The notes: a model not told the origin generated them from the letters alone. 64,000 nt of DNA from Vombatus ursinus (GCF_900497805.2 NW_020954610.1:32875426-32939425), one strand, 5' to 3'. Numbered from the stretch's first letter, positions 12,006 to 21,939 are shown. Numbers and translations: made by a program.

Positions 12006-12407
12006 TTGAAATATAAAACTATTTGAAGCCACATTTTACTTAGTGTAAGGAACTAACCTCCTAATTCTTAAATAGAGTCTTAATACAATGTTGAAAATTA
12101 TCTCTAAATAGGGAAAAACTAGAAAGATGAGTACAGGACTTGTTCATTTCCAAAATAACGAGCTGACTAGTGGAGCAAAGAACTCATCAGAGAGTGAAGG
12201 AAATTAAATAACTGGTTCAAATAATGCACTAGTTTACAATTTATTTGTAAATCTCTAAAATTAATTTGAATCCAGTTTCAGGGCTGTTTCAGGTTGCTGT
12301 GTCAAGTTTCTGTGCAAGGCTTATTGGTTCCCCCTAGTGTCAAAAGTACAACATGACACCTATAAAACAGGATCTGAACAGTTCTCTGAAATAAGAGTTA
12401 ACAACAA
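12005..12407. other. unique DNA with CTCF-like site
   Basis: No repeat is recognised. It contains a CTCF-like core on the minus strand at 12329-12342. Confidence 0.4.
12329..12342 (-). promoter_or_regulatory. CTCF-like motif
   Basis: On the minus strand it reads ACACTAGGGGGAAC. I count 12 of 14 matches to the CTCF core CCASYAGRKGGCRS. It lies in non-repeat DNA. Sequence alone cannot show binding. Confidence 0.3.
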
Positions 12408-12476
12408 ATGACATTTATGTAGTGCTTTGAGATTCGCAAAACATTTTACATCTATCTTCTCATTTGATTGAATGGA
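12408..12476 (-). mobile_element. MIR 3' end fragment, antisense
   Basis: GACATTTATGTAGTGCTTTG and CGCAAAACATTTTACATC are the antisense of the MIR 3' end. The element stops before the diagnostic core. Confidence 0.6.
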
Positions 12477-12668
12477 AAGCCACAATTTTCCTTTCCCTCT
12501 TGAAAATTCAAGCTATCATATGGAGAATTATAAAGGCAAAAGCTATTATCAAGAACTGTTATCTTGTTGTAAAAAGCAAGGCTGGTGGCAGATGAGAAAA
12601 AGAGAAGGTGGGAGAAAAGGAGATTCATACATGATATATGCATGTATAATTATATAATGTACATATAA

Positions 12669-12985
12669 ATTTACACACATAAAGTATATGTCTATCTAAC
12701 CACAAATATGTATTGCACAGTATATGTTCATATGTTTATACATATTTGCATATGCATATATACATATGCGTGGAGAAAGATGTAGATTTAGATAGATTGA
12801 GATAGATATTCACACATTATATGTGTGTACCTAATTGTGTGTATAGTGTATATGTGAATTTACACACATATATGTATATCTAACCACAAATATGTATTGC
12901 AAATGTATGTGTTTCTATGTTGCATATTATGTATATCTGTACATATGTGTGGAGAGAAAGGGAGAGAGAGAGAGAGAGAGAGAGA
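12669..12985. repeat. tandem duplication of AT/GA-rich unit
   Basis: A segment starting ATTTACACACATA and including CTAACCACAAATATGTATTG at about 12700-12716 recurs at 12856-12902. Both copies are followed by a TATG-rich run and then GTGGAGA. The period is about 187 bp. The second unit ends in a perfect GA array (12961-12984). Confidence 0.8.
12961..12984. repeat. (GA)n microsatellite
   Basis: Twelve GA units preceded by GAGAGAAAGG. Confidence 0.95.
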
Positions 12986-13379
12986 TGGATGCCTATGGGC
13001 TTTCTACTTATGTATTCCCTGAAGGAAATTACAGCAAATTCCAAATCAATCCAGACTTCAATAAAGAAGAATATCAATAAAATTTTAAGGCTGTACAACT
13101 CCTTGTACCAATTTTGCATTCATACTGATGCAAAGACACAGCCTTAAGAAATATATTTCCTTTTAGTAGAAAAAAAAATTATTCTAGAAGAGGGCCCACA
13201 ATACTCCTAATATAGTTGAACCAGATTAAAATGTAATTGAAAAATATTTCTTTAAAAATAAAAATACAATAAGACATAATGTTAATATTTGCTTTTCTAA
13301 GTCAATATGGGCCTATAGGGATATGTATGCATGACTTAGTGGCCCTCTTTCTACTTGAGTTTGACACCACTGATCAAGT
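12986..13379. other. unassigned DNA
   Basis: No gene or named repeat is seen. Confidence 0.4.
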
Positions 13380-13605
13380 GGAAACAGACCTGGACTTGGA
13401 ATCATGAAGATGGGTTTTTAATCCTTCCTCTGACAATTAATGTGACCCTGGAAAATTCACTTGACCTCCCTGAGCCTTGGTTTCCTGATCTGTAAAATGA
13501 GGTTAATAAGAATACCAGTCTCACAAGGTTGTGGTGAGGTTCCAATAATTTAAAGTGTTGTATCAATTTCAAAGCACTATAGAAATATGAGCTATTTTTT
13601 TCATT
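13380..13605 (+). mobile_element. MIR SINE
   Basis: The order GACCTGGACTTGGAATC, GTGACCCTGGAAAATTCACT, TTGGTTTCCTGATCTGTAAAA, AATGAGGTTAATAAGAATACC and the AAAGCACTATAGAAATATGA tail makes this a near-complete MIR-type SINE (quoted blocks are adjacent pieces). Confidence 0.85.
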
Positions 13606-13614
13606 ATTATTATT

Positions 13615-13858
13615 CATCTGAGAAGCAGTAAGATGTGTTAATGGATAAAGATCTAGCCTCATTGGGATTCAGGAAAACCTGGGGTCAGGTCCAATATCTA
13701 GCCTCTGATTCCTCTGACTCTTACTGGCTATATGACCTGGGCAAATCATTTTACCTCTCAGTAGCCCAGACAACTCTCTAACATTAAAAATCACTGAGCA
13801 GGAGCTACTTTCCTTGATTGAAGGAGTTTTCTTATCAGAATTTCTCTATTGATAACAA
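13615..13858 (+). mobile_element. Mar1-like CORE-SINE
   Basis: Head GAAGCAGTAAGATGTGTTAA, box TGGATAAAGATCTAGCCTC, core CTGGCTATATGACCTGGGCA, then CAGACAACTCTCTAACATT and the typical 3' block with TGAAGGAGTTTTCTTATC. It is the best-preserved guide to the other Mar1-like copies in this window. Confidence 0.8.
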
Positions 13859-13859
13859 A

Positions 13860-14240
13860 AACAAGCATTTATTAAACAGATAGCATGGCACTATGCTATG
13901 TGCCAGAAATAGAGTTACAAGTAGAAAAAAAAAATAATCACTTCCCCCAAGAAGCTTACATTCTTAATGGGGGGGAAAGGAAACTAAAAAGGAAAGATGG
14001 TGCAAAACCCTAACTGGGGCAGAGTAGAAAAGGTCCAGATAATTAGCTTTAGAACCTGAAAGGGAAGAAAGACTTGGTTGGCCTGGACATTTTCCTTAAA
14101 ATGGAGGTTTTAGAAGGAACCAGTCAGTCAGTCAGAAGAAAGGACGAAGTGAGGAGGGTGGGAATATACTTCCCAATGGCAGAAATACAGGTGTGGAGTG
14201 ACCTTCCAGGGTGAGGAAGCTTTTGTGGCATGGCAAAAGT
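13860..14240 (+). repeat. ancient long repeat, head copy
   Basis: It begins with AGCATTTATTAAACAGATAG, then ATGCTATGTGCCAGAAATAG and AAGAAGCTTACATTCTTAATG-GGG (broken quote). It is the 5' head of the same long ancient repeat as 14868, 22385, 37828 and 51500. It decays beyond about 14000. Confidence 0.65.
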
Positions 14241-14299
14241 ATGAAGAATAGGGACTCTAGAAAGGAATTTAGCAATAAGACCATAGTTCTTATACAATT

Positions 14300-14302
14300 A
14301 TG

Positions 14303-14334
<32 letters not shown>

Positions 14335-14385
14335 CTTAGATGCATATATACATACATACACATTTATTATTATTATTATTAACAT
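14300..14385. repeat. (TA)n and (ATT)n microsatellites
   Basis: A TATATATA run at 14302-14334 is followed by CATA units and a short ATT array at 14366-14380. Confidence 0.9.
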
Positions 14386-14397
14386 AGATGTATTTCC

Positions 14398-14600
14398 CAG
14401 GAGATATAGTCTGGATTAGTGGAGAGTATGCTGGGCTTAAATTCAGAGGAACCTAAATTCTACCCCTTTTCTGAAGATTACTGTTTATGTTAAACTGGGC
14501 AAGTCAACTAACACCTCCATACCTCAGGCAACTTCCTGTGTTTCATCTACTAAGTCGTAAACTTAGGACTACCCTATATTGACAAAATCATAGATCCTTC
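14398..14600 (+). mobile_element. Mar1-like CORE-SINE
   Basis: GTGGAGAGTATGCTGGGCTT, AAACTGGGCAAGTCAACTAA, CCTCCATACCTCAGGCAAC and ACTACCCTATATTGACAAAATC (adjacent pieces) follow the Mar1-like order, with a lost middle. Confidence 0.65.
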
Positions 14601-14708
14601 ATACATTTCAAGTATTTTGTAGTACTAAATTGCACTCAGTAGCTACTTAATAAATATTTATTGAATGAATCCATGATGAATGAATGAGTGAGTGAATGAA
14701 TGAATAGT
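14600..14708 (+). mobile_element. L2 LINE 3' end with (TGAA)n tail
   Basis: GCTACTTAATAAATATTTATTG followed by (TGAA)n is the classic L2 3' terminus. The simple-repeat tail spans 14663-14705. Confidence 0.75.
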
Positions 14709-14867
14709 GAGTACTCTTTACTTTTGGTCTAGACCCTGATTTCACTATTGTGGCTGATTTCTCTGAAAGTTAGAGTCAAAATTGCCTGGGGTATTTATGA
14801 AAATAAGTATTTATTTCAGAAAAATGTTTCATAACTTCATAACAAATTTCATAACTTGCACCAATTA

Positions 14868-15130
14868 GTCAGTCAATCAACAAGCATTTATTAAGTGCTT
14901 ACTATGTGCTAGAAGTTATGCTAAGTTCTGGGGACACAAAGAAAAACAAAAACAGTCCCTGGCCTTTGAGGAACTTCCATTTTAATGAGGGAGAAAACAT
15001 GTAAATAACTAAGTACATATAAGATAAACATATATATATATATATACATGTACACAGAGTATGTCTACATATAGAGTATATGGTACATATACATACATAT
15101 AGAATACACACACACACATATTAGAAGCAA
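14868..15130 (+). repeat. ancient long repeat, head copy (left part)
   Basis: CAACAAGCATTTATTAAGTG, TTACTATGTGCTAGAAGTTA, TTCTGGGGACACAAAG and GAGGAACTTCCATTTTAATG mark the head, followed by a TA-rich patch (15026-15115). The repeat appears to resume at 15552, so the intervening segment looks like a later insertion. Confidence 0.7.
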
Positions 15131-15551
15131 AGTGTGGTTAGAAACAATATCCTTACCCCAGCCACCTTTTAAGTTAGCCTAGTTCTTTTTCATTATAAGG
15201 TATTGAAATCAACCTCTGATTTTTGGTTGGCTCCAGGTCATCAAAGGTTCAGGTTGTTGACATTACTTACTGAGTACAACACGCATTAGAAGAACTCCAG
15301 GCACTCTCTGATAGTAGCAAATGGTAGAAATATGGCTAGTAGAAAAAGTTGGGCAATTCAGTTAAGAGAGTTTCACTCAGCTGAAACAGCTCAGGATGCT
15401 CTCTGTGCCTAGCCTTTGTTGAATATGCTTTACCTAATATGGCTAAGTAAATCTCATCTTGTTAACTGTTGAATAATATCCAAATCTTTCCTTTTGTTCC
15501 AGGCTCCTAAACTACCAGGGGATTGGTCTGCATCATATCCATCCCAGAACA
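15131..15551 (+). mobile_element. possible solo LTR-like insertion (fossil)
   Basis: A 421-bp segment interrupts an ancient repeat. It starts TGTGGTTAG and ends AGAACA, consistent with the TG...CA ends of retroviral LTRs. A 4-bp AAAG lies on both sides. I see no internal viral genes. The family is unknown and the call rests on context and ends only. It could equally be another kind of insertion or chance. Confidence 0.3.
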
Positions 15552-15745
15552 AAAGGCAGTCAGAGACATGGCAATGGCAGCAGCTGGGGGATGCTAGGAA
15601 ACGCTTCCTATAGAAGGTGGGATTTGAGCTGAGAAAGCCAAAGAAACTTATAAGCAAAAGTAAAAAGGCAGAGCCTTCTAGGGGTAATGAACAGCTAGTG
15701 CAAAGGCACAGAGAATGAACCTGACTGGGGGGGGGGGAGGGGTTA
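15552..15745 (+). repeat. ancient long repeat (right part), ends in G-run
   Basis: AACGCTTCCTATAGAAGGTG and GGATTTGAGCTGAGAAAGCC, then GTGCAAAGGCACAGAGAATG, match the next stretch of the repeat that begins at 14868. A pure G-run lies at 15728-15736. Confidence 0.65.
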
Positions 15746-16689
15746 GGGGAGGAAGGGCAAGCTCCTATATCCAGCACCTGGGTCTGGGTGGGAATCCAAT
15801 ATTGTCAATTCTCATACTTCACCCTAACATCTCTGTGAATGATTTCTCCCATTTGTAAAATAGTGAAATCATTTTGCAAAGCTCTTTCATATCCTCCCAA
15901 TGTGTGCTATGATCATGCAAAAAGAAAGAAATCTTGACATTGCATCTCTTATGTTTCTTTCAGAGCAAAACTCTGAGGTCTTCCACAGGCATGCACAAAT
16001 ACAGTATCTCCTCTTATTTCATCGTTAATAATGTAGACACTATCTTTGTTGGGGGAAAACCTAGACAGAGGATGACTAATATTTCAGGAACTACCTCATC
16101 ATTTCCAACTTATATTTGATTAGTACAATGTATTTTATACATGTTTTTTCTCACTTTTCATCCCTGTTGAAACAACTCTTCTGACATGACTCACTGTTTT
16201 GATTTCAAGTATACAACAGAGGTTCAAACTGCAGAAATCAGTCATCTTAATTAAGATGATTCCACATGCCTACTGTTCCTAAAATAGGTAGAAAATTCCC
16301 CAGGGGAAAAAAAGTGGGGATTTTAGAGGGTTTCCCCTAGAGTCTGAAAGCATTATCCTAAAAGGTTATGTAAGCAAAACAAGTTGGGAATATTAATGGC
16401 CTATACTTTACCTGAAGAAATAACAAAAGAGAAAAACTTCAAAAGGATGGCCAGATAATTCCAATGCACTAGAAATCTGGTACATCAAATTTTGCTTAAT
16501 ATAGGTGAATTTTCACTGGAAACATGAAAAAAAAATTTGTGCTATTTTGCCATCCTTGTTGCAGTATACCACCTTCCAGTCACTACTTATCATTGCACAT
16601 CCCACCCCATTCCTTGGTTTCCTCACTTTTCTTTTATACTCTTAGAATGTCCTTTCAGAGCCTCCCAGCTTATCAGAATCCTTTTTTGT
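15746..16689. other. unassigned DNA with a short palindrome
   Basis: No repeat or gene is recognised. A perfect 18-bp palindrome (TCATCTTAATTAAGATGA) lies at 16242-16259. Confidence 0.4.
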
Positions 16690-16769
16690 ACCAGCCTATG
16701 ATTTCATTGCTATAGGAAACTCCAGATGTGGAAACTCCTTCTACATGTGCAGATGTGCAATCATTCTTT

Positions 16770-17029
16770 GCTGTTGTTGTTCAGTCATTTTCAATTATGT
16801 TTGACTCTTCATGACCCCTTTTAGGGTTTTCTTGGCAAAGATACTGGAGTGGTTTGCCATTTCCTTCTCCAGCTCATTTTACAGATGAGGAAACTGAGAC
16901 AAACAGGTTTAAGTGACTTACCTAGGGTCAGCCAGCTAGTAAATTTCTGAGGCCAGATTTGAACTCAGGAAAATGAGTCTTCCTGACTCCCAGTCAAGCA
17001 GTCTATCCACTGTGCCACCTAGCTGCCCT
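16770..17029 (-). mobile_element. RTE-tailed SINE (MAR4/RTESINE-like)
   Basis: Read on the minus strand: head GGGCAGCTAGGTGGCACAG, CORE-like middle, then GAGCTGGAGAAGGAAATGGC, AAACCACTCCAGTATCTTTG, GTCATGAAGAGTCAAACATA and a (CAA)n tail. The 3' half resembles the 3' end of RTE-clade LINEs. The well-kept sequence points to a younger age than the MIR copies around it. Confidence 0.85.
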
Positions 17030-17132
17030 GAACTGTTCTATAAATAGTCTAAGAGACTTGCTTGGGAAATGAATAGGTTAAGTAACTTTCCCACAATCAT
17101 GCAACCAGTATATAACATGTGACATCAGTAAA

Positions 17133-17225
17133 TTAGGATTTATTAATCATTTGCTATGTTCTGGGCCCTGAGGATGCAAAGACAAAAATTAAACAATCAA
17201 TGTCCTCAAGAAGCTTATATTCATT
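17133..17225 (+). repeat. ancient long repeat, head fragment
   Basis: AGGATTTATTAATCATTTGC, TATGTTCTGGGCCCTGAGG and CAAGAAGCTTATATTCATTG match the head of the repeat at 13860 and 14868. Confidence 0.6.
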
Positions 17226-17294
17226 GTGTGTCAGAGACAGGAGTGGAATCCAAGATTTCCTGACTCCTAGGCCCACTTTAAAACCACTCTACCA

Positions 17295-17535
17295 TGCTAC
17301 CTCTGGCAGCTAGGAGGAGTCAGCTGGAGTGTTAGAATCAGTCAAGATCTTTGGAAGTCAAATCTTGGTTCAGGCAATTACTAGCTATGTGATCTTAACT
17401 TGACTTTCCTGATCTGTAAAATAAGAACTTTGACTCAATGACCTCTAAATTCCCTTCTAGCACTTACTACATTGCCTGGAACATAGTGGGTGCATAACAA
17501 ATGTTTGCTGACTAGAATTAAATTGACTTCCAGCT
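17295..17535 (+). mobile_element. MIR SINE joined to L2-like tail
   Basis: GTCAAATCTTGGTTCAGGCA, TACTAGCTATGTGATCTTAA, CCTGATCTGTAAAATAAG give the MIR body. GCCTGGAACATAGTGGGTGC and AACAAATGTTTGCTGACT resemble an L2 3' end, after which MIR-like ACTTCCAGCTCTAGGTATAT resumes. Confidence 0.65.
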
Positions 17536-17559
17536 CTAGGTATATGACACTATACTCTT

Positions 17560-17700
17560 TAAAGCCCAACTCAAAATGTTACCTCATTCAGAAAGCTGTA
17601 CCTATTTCCTCCAGTTGATAATGACCATTAATTAATTATCTCTCCAACCCTGCACCACAACTCTATTACAGAGTTAGCATATATCATTTTGTATTATGGC
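17560..17700 (+). mobile_element. L2 LINE fragment
   Basis: AAAGCCCAACTCAAAATGTT, ACCTCATTCAGAAAGCTGTA and CCTATTTCCTCCAGTTGATA fit the L2 3' region (normally CAACTCAAATGTCACCTCCT). The tail is absent. Confidence 0.6.
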
Positions 17701-17826
17701 CATTTAGGTAAGACCTTTAACTTCAATGTCTTCATCTATAAAATCTCAATAATAACATTTGCACTAACTCACAATGTGTTCGGAGGAAAGCATTTTGTAA
17801 GCTATGTAAATGTTAGCTATTAATCA
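17700..17826 (+). mobile_element. MIR SINE 3' part
   Basis: TTCAATGTCTTCATCTATAA, AATCTCAATAATAACATTTG and TTTTGTAAGCTATGTAAATG-TTAGC (broken quote) follow the MIR 3' half. Confidence 0.65.
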
Positions 17827-18061
17827 GTGGCCAGGACTAAAATTCAGTCTTCCTAATGTAGAATACACTGAGAAGATTACACTTTTTATTTGTTTCAAGC
17901 CATAAATCACTAAAAACAGTTTTTCAGGCACCATAGATAATAAATTTGCCCAAAGGCTATTTATTTTAAAGTAAGAAATGACAACTGCAAGAAAGAAAAT
18001 GGGAACAATTAGAACCAAAATTTCTAGCAAGGAACTAGTGTAATAGCAGGAGACTTTAAGG

Positions 18062-18276
18062 TTCACAAATCACTTCCTGTACTTGAATCTCATCTGATTC
18101 ACTCGGTACTCTTAGGAGGTAGATACTATATTATACCCATTTTATAGATGAGGAAACCAAGGCTCAGTGACATTGAATGACTTGCCTATGGTGATCCAGC
18201 TAAGAGTCAGAGTCAGGATTCAATCCTAGGCCTTTCCTGACTCCAAGTTCAACATTATTTCTCACATACCACACTG
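18062..18276 (-). mobile_element. MIR SINE, antisense
   Basis: CCATTTTATAGATGAGGAAA, CCAAGGCTCAGTGACATTGA, ATGACTTGCCTATGGTGATC and CAATCCTAGGCCTTTCCTGA are in antisense MIR order. Confidence 0.8.
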
Positions 18277-19691
18277 GAAGAAAGGAATTCAGAAAAACAA
18301 AAGGACTCAACGGAGCAAAATCACACTAATTATACTAGGGATTCAGAGTGGATAACAGGAATCAAGTAATTCTTCTCTACATAGGAGATGAACTGTTTAT
18401 AAGCTCCTCGAGTAACATATGGAATAGAGGAGAGAAAAGAGGTGAGGGAATTTTCCCCATAACTCAACAGATTCTATAATACATATTGATTGAGCAATGC
18501 ATGGGCCACAAAATACCTTCCCAAGTAGGCAGGATTAGCAGGGGATTTAAAAAAACCAATCTGAACTTCAGCAACAGACTATGAAAGAAGGCCAATAGTA
18601 ATGCAGACAATTAATTGGACTTCTAACTTTAAAAAAAAGCACAAACACAATAATGATTCCTTGGAAAGTAATTGTGAGACATTCAGTCCAGGAGAACTTT
18701 TCTGTGGGGACTTAGGCAGAAAAGGGGAAAAATTTGTTTTAAAAACTTGGCAAGGTTTTGTTTACCCTACTTAGCTCACACCACAACTGATGCCCCAATG
18801 GTCTCGTCACCATACTCAGGTAGTGCCCATCTGTGAGTGGGAAGCTATCCAGGGGTTATCAGGAATCATCATGAAAATAAAGGGAACAAAGCATCTGCCT
18901 GAACTAAATAAAATGGCTGTTGTTCTCCCTGGGGCTCCTGTGGGATTCAACCAATAAATCACCACTAGGTGTCCTCAAAGTAAAAATTATAAGAGAAGCT
19001 CCCTTATGTGGCAAGGCCTCTACAAAGTTAAAAATAAATGAGGGCCATTTAGCCTAGTTATATGCATCTCAGGTCCTGAGGTAATGAGTGTAATTTCGTA
19101 GTCATACAGGTGGAGAAATTCAACTACTGTAAATGAAAGGGGATTCATTGGAATAACTGCTCGTTTTAATTTTTAATTAGGTTTGGAATGACTGCTCACA
19201 GGCAGACTGTCCTAGGAGATTTTAAAGAGGCAATGAAAACACTTGTTCTAACCTACAAGGCAAAGGAGCATGGCACAGTTTAGAAAAAAATCCCAGCGGT
19301 CAGTTTATTATTGAGTAGGAGCTATTGTGTATCTACAAATGTACAATGAATGATTACATTCTGGGAGGTTATTAAAGTATGAGCTTCTATAAATTTAAGT
19401 AAATTGAAGCAATTTCCCTTCCTCAGAACAACATCACTAATACCCCCATTTTCTGTTCTATCTCCTTTACGTACAGAGGAAAAGAGTAATCTACCAGTTC
19501 TACAATTCTCCCATGAAAGAATGATGAGAGATAATTTCTCTTCCCCACTCTGGACCTTCATGCACCTATATATAATCTTTGACTCACCCCATTTTTCTCA
19601 CCACCACACACACACTCAGGTGTTTAAGCCCAGTTTCTGCACCTCCCCTCCAAAAAAAAATTTTCTTAGTCACTAGTCATTGAAGATCTAT
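18277..19691. other. unique DNA, possible conserved non-coding sequence
   Basis: About 1.4 kb without recognised repeats. It holds a CTCF-like motif (18962-18973) and, at 19140-19285, a block containing TTTTTAATTAGG and TTTGGAATGACTGCTCACAG that looks less degenerate than nearby DNA. No coding frame is supported. Confidence 0.35.
18962..18975 (+). promoter_or_regulatory. CTCF-like motif
   Basis: CCACTAGGTGTCCT agrees with the CTCF core at 11 of 14 positions, including the central CCACTAGGTG. It lies in non-repeat DNA on the plus strand. Binding is not shown. Confidence 0.3.
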
Positions 19692-19693
19692 TG

Positions 19694-19955
19694 AGGCAGC
19701 TAGGTAGCTCAGTAGATTGACAGCTGGGCCTACAGTCTGGAAGACCTGAGTACATTCAGCCTTAGACACACACATACTAACTTGGCAAATCACTTGACCC
19801 CTATTTGCCTCAGTTTCCTCTACTCTGAAATGGAGATAATGATAGCACCTACCTTCCAAGGTTGTTAGAAGATCAAATGAGCTTATATTTGTAAAGCACT
19901 CAGCACAATGCCTTGTAAATGTCTTGTTGTTGTTGTTGTTGTAGTTCTTGTTGTT
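19694..19955 (+). mobile_element. CORE-SINE with (TTG)n 3' end
   Basis: Head GGCAGCTAGGTAGCTCAGTA, core ACTTGGCAAATCACTTGACC, CCTCAGTTTCCTCTACTCTG, AATGATAGCACCTACCTTCC and tail AAGCACTCAGCACAATGCCT. It ends with a TTG array at 19922-19941. The head is of marsupial SINE type and the body is MIR-like. Confidence 0.8.
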
Positions 19956-19984
19956 ATTTTATTTCATCAATGTAGATATTGAAT

Positions 19985-20295
19985 TAAAAAAATATTTATT
20001 AAGCACTTACTAGGTACAGGGCAGCATGGCTTTAGTGGATAGGAGACTGACCTTGAAGTCAGAAATAATTGCTATTATGACTATGGGAGGAAGCTCTCTA
20101 TGACCATAAATTATATATGAATTATAGATCTCCATCATGGATATTGGAATATTTAATTCAATAGGAAGTCTTAGAGAGTTTATAGAGTCTCAAGTCAAAT
20201 AATCTTCTCAAGGTAACCAGTAGCTAATAACTGTCAGAAACAGTTTTTGAACCCGACTTCAAGTCCAGCATCCCATTCACTTTACCCAGTTGCCT
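19985..20295. mobile_element. composite of SINE and ancient-repeat scraps
   Basis: AATATTTATTAAGCACTTAC looks like the ancient-repeat head. CAGCATGGCTTTAGTGGATA and TTGAAGTCAGAA are a plus-strand SINE head. CTTCTCAAGGTAACCAGTAG and TTTGAACCCGACTTCAAGTC then read as antisense SINE. The boundaries are unclear. Confidence 0.45.
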
Positions 20296-20299
20296 TTAT

Positions 20300-21190
20300 T
20301 ACATGTTATAGATTTAAGAAATGATTGTCTTACTCAAGATTTAAGTCAAGAAAGTGGGGGAGGTGGGGCAGGGATAATCTACCTCCCATACCTGCCCTTT
20401 CTCCCTCTTCCTATCCTCCATTTGTCTCTTTGGAGGTAAAACAGAATGAAATGAAATGAAAAAGTGGAGAAGTGTAGTTCAGAAGGAGAAAAGCATGATT
20501 AATGCTGTAATGAAGAATTCTCTCTTCTTTGTTACCCTATCTCAGGTACTAGACTGTACTCCATGTTTGGAGAATTTGTAAATTAACCATAGCTTCATGA
20601 CTCATTCATTTACAGGTTGATTTTGTAGACTTCTAGAAAGTACCTGAAAAGATAAGCCTTTATTGTAAAAATAATTCATCGTTTGGAGGTTAGTCTTTCC
20701 AGGTCCATTGAGAATTAGAGGAGTTTTATGTATGTCTTGTAATCCCATTCACCAAAGATTTACAGGCCTTAATCCGGATTCCAGACATAATTATGGACCC
20801 TAGCCAGGGTCTTTTTCAAAACTAAAGGTTAAATTGGCACAAGTTTCTGCCTGGGGATGGAAGCTGGTCTCCAGTAAACAGTTTCTTCAAATTTGTCCTT
20901 TCTGCCCTAAAGTTTTGGAGAGCCCTACATTTAAGGAAGTAGCACCTACTAGGTACAGTTATAAATACTCTATAAATTTACCTATGCATCTATTAGAGAA
21001 TTGAAGTGTGGCTAATAGGTGGTTTGAAGATAACTTAATTTGTTTCTTTCCCACAAATGCACAAATGCACAGCCCTCAGTGTAATTGCTCGTGTTTTCTG
21101 CCATATCCCTGTTCTTCTTCCTTCAAGACTTCCCTTATGTTAGTTTTAGTTCAATATCACCTACACAAAAATGGTAGAGTGGAATAGGAG
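20300..21190. other. unique DNA
   Basis: No repeat or coding gene is recognised in this 0.9-kb stretch. A short AAATG array lies at 20446-20460. Confidence 0.4.
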
Positions 21191-21194
21191 GAGA

Positions 21195-21306
21195 CCCCTC
21201 ACAGTATGCTGGGTCTCTTTCTTGCTACTTTTGTGACCTCTATGAGCCTCACTTTCCTCATCTGTAAAATTAAAAGGTCAGAGTAAACGACTTGGGAAAT
21301 CTCTAA
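21195..21306 (+). mobile_element. MIR fragment
   Basis: GCTACTTTTGTGACCTCTAT, GAGCCTCACTTTCCTCATCT and GTAAAATTAAAAGGTCAGAG give the core and after-core of a MIR. Confidence 0.65.
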
Positions 21307-21319
21307 ATCGAGGAGACAG

Positions 21320-21499
21320 CATTGCAGCATAGATAGACCTTTAAACTTGGTACAGTGAAGATGAACTCAGATCCCACCTCTGACTGCTTACTGCTAATGT
21401 GACCAAGACCCTTATTTTCACTGAGTTTCAGCTTCTTTATCTGTACAATGGAACAATAATACAAGTCTTGCCTTTCAATGTTATTAGGGGTAGGGACGG
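21320..21499 (+). mobile_element. MIR SINE, left part
   Basis: CATTGCAGCATAGATAGACC, AACTCAGATCCCACCTCTGA, TAATGTGACCAAGACCCTTA and TTCTTTATCTGTACAATGGA follow MIR order. The rest of the element resumes at 21717. Confidence 0.7.
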
Positions 21500-21716
21500 G
21501 GCATGTGATTTTTTTGGTATAAGAAATTCCCAGGTGAGAAAAAACCCTCTATCAATACAGGTTGGCACCTTCTCTACAAATTTAAAGTCTTAGAGAACAG
21601 TTTAGAACATTAAGGAATTAAGGAACTTTCCCAACATCACAGTCAGGATACATCAGAAGGGGGACTTGAAACCAGATATTTCTGCCTCTGAGGACAAATC
21701 TATGACAACTACCTCT
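21500..21716 (-). mobile_element. Mar1-like CORE-SINE inside a MIR
   Basis: Antisense Mar1-like: AGAAATTCCCAGGTGAGAAA, CTATCAATACAGGTTGGCAC, TTAGAACATTAAGGAATTAA, CAACATCACAGTCAGGATAC and ACTTGAAACCAGATATTTC in order. The MIR on either side is in the other orientation and continuous, so this SINE landed in it. Confidence 0.75.
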
Positions 21717-21806
21717 CCAATAGCATGACTGTGAAGCTCAAGTGAGGTAAACCATTATAAAGTGTTCTGCAAATACTATAGTACTATAAAAATGTGAATT
21801 ATTAGG
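21717..21806 (+). mobile_element. MIR SINE, right part
   Basis: TCAAGTGAGGTAAACCATTA and TAAAGTGTTCTGCAAATACT complete the MIR that began at 21320. Confidence 0.6.
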
Positions 21807-21939
21807 GATGGGGGTTGGGGGGAACAGTTCTGGGCCTATGATTTCCTGAGATGAGGAACTCTTTGGACCGGAGCTCACTCCACCAATGTACATTGGCTAG
21901 TGCTAGAATTTGTCCTCCTCCCACCACAAACACACACAA

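Larger units (their letters stand above)
16690..17290 (-). mobile_element. Mar1-like SINE split by two later insertions
   Basis: Antisense Mar1-like blocks occur at 16690-16769 (CCTATGATTTCATTGCTATA), 17030-17132 (TAAGTAACTTTCCCACAATC) and 17226-17290 (ATCCAAGATTTCCTGACTCC, CTACCATGCTACCTCTGGCA). Together they cover one element in order. The gaps hold an RTE-tailed SINE (16770-17029) and a head fragment of the ancient long repeat (17133-17225). Confidence 0.65.

Noticed and set aside
16242-16259. Perfect 18-bp palindrome TCATCTTAATTAAGATGA
   Set aside because: AT-rich palindromes of this size are expected by chance in 64 kb. No context supports a function.
19694-19760. tRNA-like heads of SINEs as tRNA genes
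   Set aside because: They are parts of repeated SINEs with A and B box-like words but no tRNA fold or acceptor end.
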